Shown here: positions 1-4,736 of the stretch, one piece after another
How the letters are laid out: each line of letters begins with the position of its first letter
Position numbering within the stretch: the first letter of the stretch is position 1
Translations under genes and position numbers: made by a program
Notes under the pieces: generated by a model
What the model was told of the DNA's origin: nothing
Seen by the model: the letters and a program-made list of their open reading frames with translations, nothing else
Database searches by the model: none
Source: Clostridiales bacterium
GTDB taxonomy: Bacteria; Bacillota; Clostridia; Peptostreptococcales; Natronincolaceae
NCBI GenBank assembly: GCA_012800145.1
Contig: JAAZJW010000163.1
Span: forward strand, 1-11,672
Reading direction: 5' to 3'
DNA: 11,672 nucleotides

Positions 1-988
1 CCGGCAATCCGATTTCAATCTGCCTGTCAAAACGCCCGGGTCTTAAAAGTGCTTCATCTAAAATATCCAGCCTGTTGGTAGCCGCTATGACTACAATACC
101 TTCACTTCCCCTAAAACCCGACATTTCTGCCAAAAGTGCGTTCAGGGTTCTGTCAGATTCATCGCTACTCCCGAAACCACGGTCCCTCTTTTTTCCCATG
201 GCATCTATTTCATCTATAAATATAACACATTTCTTTTTTTCTTTGGCTTTCTTGAACAAAGACCTTATCCTGCCTGCTCCAAGCCCCGCATATACCTGCA
301 CAAAATCAGAGCCCGATACTGCCAGGAAATCCACACCGGCCTCACTTGCCAGGGCCTTTGCCATAAGTGTCTTACCCGTCCCTGGGGGACCATACAAGAT
401 TATCCCCTTTGGCATTCTGGCGCCATATTTCTTATATTTCTGTGGGTTTTTTATAAAATCCACAAGCTCCATAATATTTTCTTTTGCTTCTTCATTACCT
501 GCAATATTACTAAACTTTATATCGGAATCTTCTTGTGTTGAAAAATCCATGCTTGACATTTTATCATATTCCTTAGAAGCTTGCTGCAAACCGTTTTTTG
601 ATAGGTAAATTACTATCCCCACAAAACCAACAATCATTGCAACGGTAAGAATAATTTGTCCAATGGAATATTGCCCACTTGTTTCCTTCACCTCTATATT
701 TTTTGTTAACATGTTTTCCTTAAAACCATCTATCCTTGGGTTGTCTGTTTTAAACTGTGTTCCATCCTTAAATTCCCCTTTTAGATAAGCAGAATCGGAT
801 ATACTTATAGACCTAATTTGATCGCTGTCAACCTTTTCTAAAAATTCCAAATAGGAAATTTCATGAATAGGCTTCTTAAATTTCATATTATATACACTCA
901 GTGAAACAATTGATATCAAAATTAATGTTAAAATCGTAAAGATTATCAGATTTTTTTTGTTCATCTTGCCAAATTTTATTTTTAACAC
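1..988 (-). CDS. ftsH: FtsH-like membrane AAA protease, N-terminal part (cut by window edge)
   Basis: The 329 visible codons read as an ATP-dependent, membrane-anchored zinc protease of the FtsH family. There is an N-terminal membrane segment (about residues 13-32), a short extracytoplasmic domain (YLEFL at 46-50), a second membrane segment (about 109-129) and then the AAA module. Walker A is GPPGTGKT at 200-207, Walker B is VIFIDEIDAMG at 255-265, and the second region of homology has AATNR (302-306) and RPGRFDR (316-322). The rest of the AAA domain and the M41 peptidase with HEXXH lie outside the window, so protease activity is inferred from family. I chose GTG at 988 because AAAGGGGG sits 7 nt upstream; an in-frame ATG at 964 has no comparable site. 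The pore loop reads FVQVYAGLG instead of the usual FVEMFVGVG, which suggests a divergent clostridial paralogue rather than the housekeeping copy. Confidence 0.9.
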   Translation of the reverse strand, partial: MLKIKFGKMNKKNLIIFTILTLILISIVSLSVYNMKFKKPIHEISYLEFLEKVDSDQIRSISISDSAYLKGEFKDGTQFKTDNPRIDGFKENMLTKNIEVKETSGQYSIGQIILTVAMIVGFVGIVIYLSKNGLQQASKEYDKMSSMDFSTQEDSDIKFSNIAGNEEAKENIMELVDFIKNPQKYKKYGARMPKGIILYGPPGTGKTLMAKALASEAGVDFLAVSGSDFVQVYAGLGAGRIRSLFKKAKEKKKCVIFIDEIDAMGKKRDRGFGSSDESDRTLNALLAEMSGFRGSEGIVVIAATNRLDILDEALLRPGRFDRQIEIGLP

Positions 989-1015
989 AAAAAAACCCCC
1001 TTTAGTTCCTAAATT

Positions 1016-1090
1016 TTAAATTTGATATGTATAGGGTGGTTTACACATTATATTAACATAATGTCGATGCCGTGTAAAGCCTATAGCCAT
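1016..1090 (-). CDS. possible 24-residue leader peptide upstream of the ftsH-like gene
   Basis: A short frame starts at ATG 1090, 11 nt after a strong AAGGAGG (1102-1108), and stops 27 nt before the GTG of the ftsH-like gene. The peptide is small and basic and contains the string GFTRHRHYVN followed by CKPPY. I do not recognise a family. The ribosome binding site is as good as any in the window, which argues for translation. However, the frame overlaps a nested palindrome (1039-1081), so coding may be incidental to an RNA or operator structure. A second ATG at 1098 opens only five codons. If real, it could be a leader peptide controlling the downstream gene; no function can be assigned. Confidence 0.28.
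   Translation of the reverse strand: MAIGFTRHRHYVNIMCKPPYTYQI
1039..1081 (-). promoter_or_regulatory. nested palindrome in the leader of the ftsH-like gene
   Basis: On the plus strand an outer arm GGTTTACAC (1038-1046) pairs with GTGTAAAGCC (1072-1081) with one bulged base. An inner pair, ACATTAT (1045-1051) and ATAATGT (1058-1064), is perfect with a 6-nt loop. The two share a couple of bases, so they form either one bulged hairpin or two alternatives. There is no T-run after it, so it does not look like a terminator. A protein operator or a leader RNA structure are both possible. Confidence 0.4.
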
Positions 1091-1123
1091 CTTACCATAA
1101 TCCTCCTTCAAATACTTAAAATG

Positions 1124-1164
1124 AAATACCTAATGATAGGTAAAATTTAGGCCAATAGGTATTT
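1124..1164. promoter_or_regulatory. inverted repeat upstream of the ftsH-like leader
   Basis: AAATACCTA at 1124-1132 is perfectly complementary to TAGGTATTT at 1156-1164, with 23 nt between. A smaller alternative hairpin (CCTA-ATGA-TAGG, 1129-1140) lies inside. It sits next to the candidate -10 region at 1162-1167, where a repressor could bind. Function is inference. Confidence 0.35.
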
Positions 1165-1189
1165 ATATAATAATTTCTGTTTTCATCAA
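1162..1189 (-). promoter_or_regulatory. candidate promoter for the ftsH-like gene
   Basis: On the minus strand TTGATG (1184-1189) is followed after 16 nt by TATAAA (1162-1167). Both boxes are imperfect in a very AT-rich region, so this is only a candidate. The interval from here to the tRNA-Ala promoter (1190-1298) holds no convincing gene, only a short palindrome TTGTAT-AA-ATACAA at 1207-1220. Confidence 0.3.
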
Positions 1190-1298
1190 AAAGTGTTTCA
1201 TTCCCATTGTATAAATACAAAAATTCCCCCAATTTTCTGTAGAATAACAAAATAGTTATAAAGGAGGGCCATAATACTGATATTGCCTGTTTTTATCA

Positions 1299-1327
1299 TT
1301 GACATAGTATTTGTAACATAGTATTAT
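1299..1327 (+). promoter_or_regulatory. sigma-A type promoter of tRNA-Ala
   Basis: TTGACA (1299-1304), a 17-nt spacer and TATTAT (1322-1327) make a near-consensus vegetative promoter. Transcription would begin around 1334, only about 7 nt before the mature tRNA 5' end. Confidence 0.85.
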
Positions 1328-1340
1328 AACTATATGGCAG

Positions 1341-1416
1341 GGGGGCGTAGTTCAGTTGGGAGAGCGCTTGACTGGCAGTCAAGAGGTCAGGGGTTCGAAT
1401 CCCCTCGTCTCCACCA
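1341..1416 (+). tRNA. tRNA-Ala (anticodon GGC)
   Basis: The 76-nt cloverleaf is complete with an encoded CCA (1414-1416). The anticodon arm is CTTGA-CTGGCAG-TCAAG, giving anticodon GGC, which reads GCC/GCU. The acceptor stem GGGGGCG / CGTCTCC places the G3-U70 wobble pair, the main alanine identity element, at the expected position. The T arm contains GGTTCGAAT. It is a single-gene unit between its own promoter and terminator. Confidence 0.97.
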
Positions 1417-1456
1417 AACAGAAAAACCTACAATTTTATTGTAGGTTTTTCTGTTT
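1416..1456. terminator. bidirectional intrinsic terminator, tRNA-Ala and nadK
   Basis: The arms 1416-1433 and 1439-1456 are perfectly complementary (18 bp, loop TTTTA). The core stem CCTACAA/TTGTAGG is followed by TTTTTCTGTTT on the plus strand and by the same T-rich tract on the minus strand. It can therefore end both the tRNA transcript and the nadK transcript arriving from the right. The interval 1457-1572 between it and nadK shows only small hairpins, such as CAGTAA-A-TTACTG. Confidence 0.85.
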
Positions 1457-1572
1457 GTATTGCCGTAACTGTAATATACATTGCACTAAAAATAATAGCA
1501 TCCCATGATACAGGGAGGTATCTCAGTAAATTACTGATTAATAGTTCGATGAAAAAATATCTTTCAGGATTT

Positions 1573-2379
1573 CTACAAAAATTTACTGGTAACCCTGCTC
1601 CAAAATTCGAAGTCCTCCAACCTGAGCATTTTTATTTTGCGGTTTGCCAATCTTGTACCAACCTCAGTGATATTATTATACCTGTGTTCCACACCATCAA
1701 TTACAATAACCAGAGAACTTTCAAAGTAATATTCCGGAATAACTTTGATTACCGCATTACTGGGTAGAATAATACTCGAAGTAAAAGAGCGATAAACATT
1801 TGTATTAATGGGAGCCAAGGGCGTAATCTGTAAAACATCTAAACTGGGGTCTATTATGCTTCCACCGGCCGAATAGTTATAGGCGGTACTTCCTGTAGAA
1901 GTAGATATAAGAATCCCATCTCCACTAAAATGTTGAACCAGGTTGTTATCAACGTAAATATCTAAATGAATTACATGGGATTTATTACCCTTAATGACTA
2001 TTTCGTTAATTCCCATTATTTTTATACAACTACTTTTCGCACAGATGATTGATTTGATAGGAGTGATTTCTTGTATGCTATAATCTTTGGCTATATATTT
2101 TGAAATCAGGTAATCCAGTTCTTCGGGTGTTATTTCCGTGAAAAAACCGAGATGGCCTGTATTTATCCCCACTATTGGAATATCGGGAAAATTATGTTCT
2201 CTTAAAGCTTTTAAAAATGTGCCGTCTCCACCTATGGATACGATTAATTCCGCCTTTTTTTCCAAGGTATAGCTTACCAGATACCCAAGCGAACTTAATT
2301 TTTCCTTTAAATCCTTCGCTGTATCAACGGATAATTCCCTGTTATTGTGTACAATACTGATAATTCTACTAGACTTCAT
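1573..2379 (-). CDS. nadK: NAD kinase
   Basis: This cytoplasmic enzyme phosphorylates NAD to NADP using ATP or polyphosphate and sets the cell's NADP(H) pool. The 268-residue product has the GGDGTF motif (50-55) with the catalytic Asp, the Asn-Glu pair at 125-126, and the glycine/serine-rich signature from GDGIL (153) through STGSTAYN (161-168), all diagnostic of the PpnK/NadK family. Length is typical. ATG 2379 is supported by AAAGGAG about 8 nt upstream. The gene stands alone, not next to argR/recN or tlyA as in many clostridia. A promoter with a palindrome in its spacer lies just upstream, and the tRNA-Ala terminator hairpin probably ends the transcript. Confidence 0.96.
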   Translation of the reverse strand: MKSSRIISIVHNNRELSVDTAKDLKEKLSSLGYLVSYTLEKKAELIVSIGGDGTFLKALREHNFPDIPIVGINTGHLGFFTEITPEELDYLISKYIAKDYSIQEITPIKSIICAKSSCIKIMGINEIVIKGNKSHVIHLDIYVDNNLVQHFSGDGILISTSTGSTAYNYSAGGSIIDPSLDVLQITPLAPINTNVYRSFTSSIILPSNAVIKVIPEYYFESSLVIVIDGVEHRYNNITEVGTRLANRKIKMLRLEDFEFWSRVTSKFL

Positions 2380-2419
2380 AGATATTCTCCTTTATTATTA
2401 AAAACATAGCTGTTTGTCC

Positions 2420-2440
2420 ATTATACACAATTATTGTGTA
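2420..2440 (-). promoter_or_regulatory. nadK promoter -10 with overlapping palindromic operator
   Basis: On the minus strand a perfect TATAAT lies at 2420-2425, about 40 nt before the nadK start. Overlapping it is the 17-bp palindrome TACACAAT-T-ATTGTGTA (2424-2440), which fills the -35/-10 spacer. The matching -35 is poor (TTAATT), as is common for activated or tightly repressed promoters. The regulator is not identified. Confidence 0.55.
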
Positions 2441-2536
2441 AAAATTAATACATAAAATAATAATTATTTTAAAATAATTGAATTCAGCCCATAATGCAAG
2501 TACCCAAACCCTGTATTTGATAATAACATAATTCTA

Positions 2537-2598
2537 GGCTAAATAAAAAAAACCTTCAATAAAAATAATTTAATTTAGTCCATTGCATGGGTTAACCC
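2537..2598. other. nadK-rluA divergent spacer: AT-rich, two palindromes
   Basis: The 276-nt spacer 2380-2655 is extremely AT-rich and holds no gene. Besides the nadK operator it contains an A-rich imperfect hairpin with arms GGCTAAAT and ATTTAGTCC (about 2537-2581). It also contains the perfect 10-bp palindrome GGGTTAACCC (2589-2598), 58 nt before the pseudouridine synthase start. No clear -35/-10 pair for the plus-strand gene can be singled out from the AT background. Confidence 0.3.
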
Positions 2599-2655
2599 CT
2601 GATAATTTTCCTTTTAACAATAATATAGTAAATTAATTTAACGAAGGAGATAAAA

Positions 2656-3567
2656 ATGATAGTAAAAAACAGGCAAGAAGAAGATAAAATTGTTTATGAG
2701 GCAGAACAGGACGATGACGGAAAAACGTTAAAAGAAGTTTTAAAAGGAAAATTAAATTTTTCCAGCCGCTTGTTGTCCAGGTTAAAACAAAGTAAAACCA
2801 TTTTTATTAATGAACAGTATTCAAAATATCATGAGGTAGTAAAAAAAGGGAACCAAATTAAAATTATTATGAAAGAGGAACCCAGCCATTTTGTCCCCCA
2901 AAACATTAATCTGGAAATTATTTACGAAGATATAGATCTATTATTAATAAATAAACAACCCGGGATTGTAACCCACCCGACTAAAAGCCACCCGGACAAT
3001 ACAATTGCTAACGCAATTGCATGGTATTTGAAAAATAAAGGTGTTAGCTGTAAAATCAGATTTGTCAATAGATTGGACATGGATACCTCAGGCTTGTTGA
3101 TTATTGCTAAAAATCCGTATTCCCATCATATATTATCAAAGCAGATGCAACAAGACAGAGTAAAAAAGGAATATATCGCTTTCGTATGGGGCGTTATTGA
3201 AAATGACGTTGGAAAAATTGAAGCGCCCATATACATGCCGTCCAAGGATTCAATTAAAAGAATAGTAGACCAAAAAGGTAGGCAATCTTATACCGAATTT
3301 AAAGTAATGAAAAGGTACAAAAATGCTACAATGTTGGAAATAACTTTGGTAACGGGTAGAACCCATCAAATCAGGGTACATATGAGCCATCTGGGACATC
3401 CGTTGATAGGGGATAGCCTCTATGGTACAGACGATGTTCATTTGATAAACAGACAAGCCCTTCATGCATCATACCTGTCTTTTCTACAGCCGAGATACGG
3501 GAATACAGTGCAGGTGGAGGCACCTTTGCCTGATGATTTGATAGAACTTGAAAAGAAATTGCAATGA
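2656..3567 (+). CDS. RluA-family 23S rRNA/tRNA pseudouridine synthase
   Basis: The enzyme isomerises specific uridines to pseudouridine in rRNA or tRNA. The 303-residue protein has an N-terminal S4-type RNA-binding domain (about 22-72), then the RluA catalytic domain. The signature NRLDMDTSG (138-146) includes the catalytic Asp (141), and GRTHQIRVHMSHLGHPLIGD is the conserved C-terminal motif. The usual His before RLD is Asn here, a variant I have seen in the family. Architecture fits the RluD/RluC subfamily, but the target uridines cannot be read from sequence. The start at 2656 is fixed by AAGGAG 6 nt upstream. It is monocistronic, ending at a hairpin shared with a converging tRNA. Confidence 0.93.
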   Translation: MIVKNRQEEDKIVYEAEQDDDGKTLKEVLKGKLNFSSRLLSRLKQSKTIFINEQYSKYHEVVKKGNQIKIIMKEEPSHFVPQNINLEIIYEDIDLLLINKQPGIVTHPTKSHPDNTIANAIAWYLKNKGVSCKIRFVNRLDMDTSGLLIIAKNPYSHHILSKQMQQDRVKKEYIAFVWGVIENDVGKIEAPIYMPSKDSIKRIVDQKGRQSYTEFKVMKRYKNATMLEITLVTGRTHQIRVHMSHLGHPLIGDSLYGTDDVHLINRQALHASYLSFLQPRYGNTVQVEAPLPDDLIELEKKLQ

Positions 3568-3574
3568 CTTATAT

Positions 3575-3624
3575 AAAAAATGCCACCTCCAAACATTTTT
3601 AGAAGTGGCACTTTAAAATTTTAA
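3575..3624. terminator. bidirectional terminator between rluA-type gene and tRNA-Thr
   Basis: TGCCAC (3581-3586) pairs with GTGGCA (3605-3610), with two further pairs beyond one mismatch. On the plus strand it is followed by CTTTAAAATTTT. On the minus strand it is followed by a run of six T, so it can end both converging transcripts. Confidence 0.7.
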
Positions 3625-3699
3625 TGGAGCTGATGAACGGAATTGAACCGTCGACCCCTTCCTTACCAAGGAAGTGCTCTACCTCTGAGCCACATCAGC
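3625..3699 (-). tRNA. tRNA-Thr (anticodon GGT)
   Basis: The 75-nt cloverleaf has an encoded CCA. The acceptor stem GCTGATG/CATCAGC is perfect, and the anticodon arm is CTTCC-TTGGTAA-GGAAG, giving anticodon GGT for ACC/ACU. The T arm contains GGTTCAATTCC. It is transcribed alone from the promoter at 3741-3769. Confidence 0.96.
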
Positions 3700-3716
3700 A
3701 TAACCTGAATTTAAAT

Positions 3717-3730
3717 GGGCTAAATAGCCC
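3717..3730 (-). other. hairpin in the 5' leader of pre-tRNA-Thr
   Basis: GGGCTA-AA-TAGCCC lies between the predicted transcription start (about 3734) and the mature tRNA 5' end. This leader is removed by RNase P. The hairpin may help keep the leader from misfolding with the tRNA; that role is inference. Confidence 0.4.
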
Positions 3731-3740
3731 TACCTGTACG

Positions 3741-3769
3741 ATTATACACTAAAATATTGAATATGTAAA
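3741..3769 (-). promoter_or_regulatory. sigma-A type promoter of tRNA-Thr
   Basis: On the minus strand TTTACA (3764-3769), a 17-nt spacer and a perfect TATAAT (3741-3746) form a strong promoter. It starts about 35 nt before the mature tRNA. Confidence 0.82.
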
Positions 3770-3807
3770 GTGCTATTTGGTAGTGCCTTGTGCTATTTTG
3801 GTAGTGC
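3770..3807. repeat. two-copy direct repeat, 20-nt period
   Basis: GTGCTATTTGGTAGTGC (3770-3786) recurs as GTGCTATTTTGGTAGTGC (3790-3807). It lies between the bioY stop and the tRNA-Thr promoter. Nearby, GTAC-containing segments (3816-3832) also repeat. No clear bioY terminator is visible in this interval (3770-3867). Confidence 0.6.
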
Positions 3808-3867
3808 TGTTTGACAGTACGTTCAGTACAGGAAGGACAGCCCTTTAATGTTCTTTATTCTCCTATG

Positions 3868-4404
3868 TCAAGATGCTAAACTGCCATTTATTCTTACCGC
3901 TATTATGGAAGCTAGTATGGCTTTGATTAAATCCCCGGCTAAAAACGGAATCACACCGAGCTGTAAGGCTTCTATATATGTTATATTTAATATATAACTC
4001 ATATAAGCTGCCCCTAATAGATAAATTATAGGCATACCCACAAAAATAGTAATCAGCAAGTATCTGTAAAAACTTATTTTTGTACCCTTCAGGTAACTCA
4101 TTGTTACGGCTGCAAACAAAAAACCCAATATAAATCCACCGGTTTGTCCAAACAATGCGCCCAAACCACTGCTACCTCCTGCAAATACAGGCAACCCACT
4201 TGCACCCAACAATATAAACGCCACAATACACATAGCACTGTGTGTTGGACTCAAGATTAAAGCTACCAAATTGATTGCCATAGTCTGTCCTGTAATCATT
4301 ATCGGAGTAAAGGGCAATGGAATCACAATATAGGATGATACGCATAATAATGCCGTGCATAGTGATAATTTTGTTATTTCCCTTATATTTAGTTTCCCTT
4401 TCAT
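3868..4404 (-). CDS. bioY: BioY, biotin-binding S component of an ECF transporter
   Basis: BioY is an integral membrane protein that binds biotin and imports it together with the shared EcfA-EcfA'-EcfT energising module. The 178-residue product is almost all hydrophobic helices and carries the family signature GLPVFAGGSSGLG (70-82), then GQTGG (86-90). I start it at ATG 4404, not at the in-frame ATG 4443. The 4404 start has GGGGG 9 nt upstream and gives the usual short N terminus (MKGKLNIRE). The upstream codons are translated tandem repeat and preceded by no suitable site. No EcfAT genes are adjacent, so it probably uses modules encoded elsewhere. Promoter, BirA operator, GC-rich leader hairpins and the repeat array all lie upstream. 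Confidence 0.93.
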   Translation of the reverse strand: MKGKLNIREITKLSLCTALLCVSSYIVIPLPFTPIMITGQTMAINLVALILSPTHSAMCIVAFILLGASGLPVFAGGSSGLGALFGQTGGFILGFLFAAVTMSYLKGTKISFYRYLLITIFVGMPIIYLLGAAYMSYILNITYIEALQLGVIPFLAGDLIKAILASIIAVRINGSLAS

Positions 4405-4510
4405 ATTTAGTTTCCCCCACTGTTCGTATTTAATTTCTCCCATTGTTCGTATTTAATTTCTTCCATTGTTCGTATTTAATTTCTTCCATTGTTCGTATTT
4501 AATTTCTCCC
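4402..4510 (-). repeat. 23-bp tandem repeat over the bioY start region
   Basis: The unit CGTATTTAATTTCTTCCATT+GTT (plus strand) repeats at 4425-4447, 4448-4470 and 4471-4493, nearly identical, with a partial copy from 4494. A diverged copy at 4402-4424 (5 of 23 changed) contains the bioY ATG and its G-rich ribosome binding site, and more decayed traces continue into codons 2-9. Because 23 is not a multiple of 3, copies lie in different frames, so added copies would lengthen the leader without extending the protein. Confidence 0.9.
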
Positions 4511-4565
4511 GCCGGGATCCTGTCCCCGGGCTAGCAATTTAATGGCCTACCCGGACCCGGGTGCC
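4511..4565 (-). other. GC-rich hairpins in the bioY leader
   Basis: In an AT-rich neighbourhood these 55 nt are strongly GC-rich and self-complementary. ACCCG-GACC-CGGGT (4549-4562), flanked by GGC/GCC, makes one stable stem. CCGGGA and TCCC-CGG (4512-4529) make a second one with bulges. No U-run follows, so this is not a simple terminator; the segment lies inside the predicted 5' leader of bioY. Confidence 0.55.
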
Positions 4566-4596
4566 TATTATGGCTGTTTCCGGGATTTATATTTTA

Positions 4597-4625
4597 AATA
4601 TAACATAAAAATATTTTCCTGTCAA
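4597..4625 (-). promoter_or_regulatory. bioY promoter
   Basis: TTGACA (4620-4625, minus strand), exactly 17 nt, then TATATT (4597-4602). Transcription would start near 4590, giving a leader of about 185 nt before ATG 4404. Confidence 0.85.
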
Positions 4626-4649
4626 CCTATATTTCATTAGGGGTTAACA
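4620..4649. promoter_or_regulatory. BirA (biotin repressor) operator overlapping the bioY -35 box
   Basis: TGTCAACC (4620-4627), 14 nt, then GGTTAACA (4642-4649) matches the known BirA operator form TGTnAACC-N14-16-GGTTnACA with 15 of 16 half-site bases symmetrical. One half-site is the -35 element itself, so BirA loaded with biotinyl-AMP should block RNA polymerase and switch off biotin uptake when biotin is plentiful. This also independently supports the bioY call. Confidence 0.87.
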
Positions 4650-4675
4650 TAGTCGCCATTATTATAGCATATATA

Positions 4676-4703
4676 AAAAGGACCGGAAAACCATGGTCCT
4701 TTT
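4676..4703 (-). terminator. intrinsic terminator of selB
   Basis: AAAAGGACC (4695-4703, minus strand) pairs with GGTCCTTTT (4676-4684) across a 10-nt loop and is followed by T-rich sequence. It begins 34 nt after the selB stop and separates the selenium genes from bioY. Confidence 0.85.
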
Positions 4704-4736
4704 ACTATTATAATCAATTATTATATCCTTCTGTCC

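Noticed and set aside
75..608. Open frame of 177 codons on the plus strand
   Set aside because: It is antisense to the ftsH-like AAA domain, whose Walker and SRH motifs are clear on the minus strand; no ribosome binding site or recognisable protein.
1261..1324. AAGGAGG at 1261-1267 as the site of a small plus-strand gene
   Set aside because: No ATG or GTG lies at a suitable distance; the only frame (TTG, about 12 codons) runs into the tRNA-Ala promoter.
4172..4420. Open frame of 82 codons on the minus strand overlapping bioY
   Set aside because: It is another reading frame of the bioY start region and the tandem repeats; the hydrophobic BioY frame is clearly the coding one.
4402..4510. CRISPR array
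   Set aside because: The 23-bp units are directly adjacent with no unique spacers, so this is a simple tandem repeat; the same holds for the 11-bp arrays.
4511..4590. T-box or known metabolite riboswitch in the bioY leader
   Set aside because: I could not find a T-box sequence or a recognisable aptamer core; only generic GC-rich hairpins are visible.
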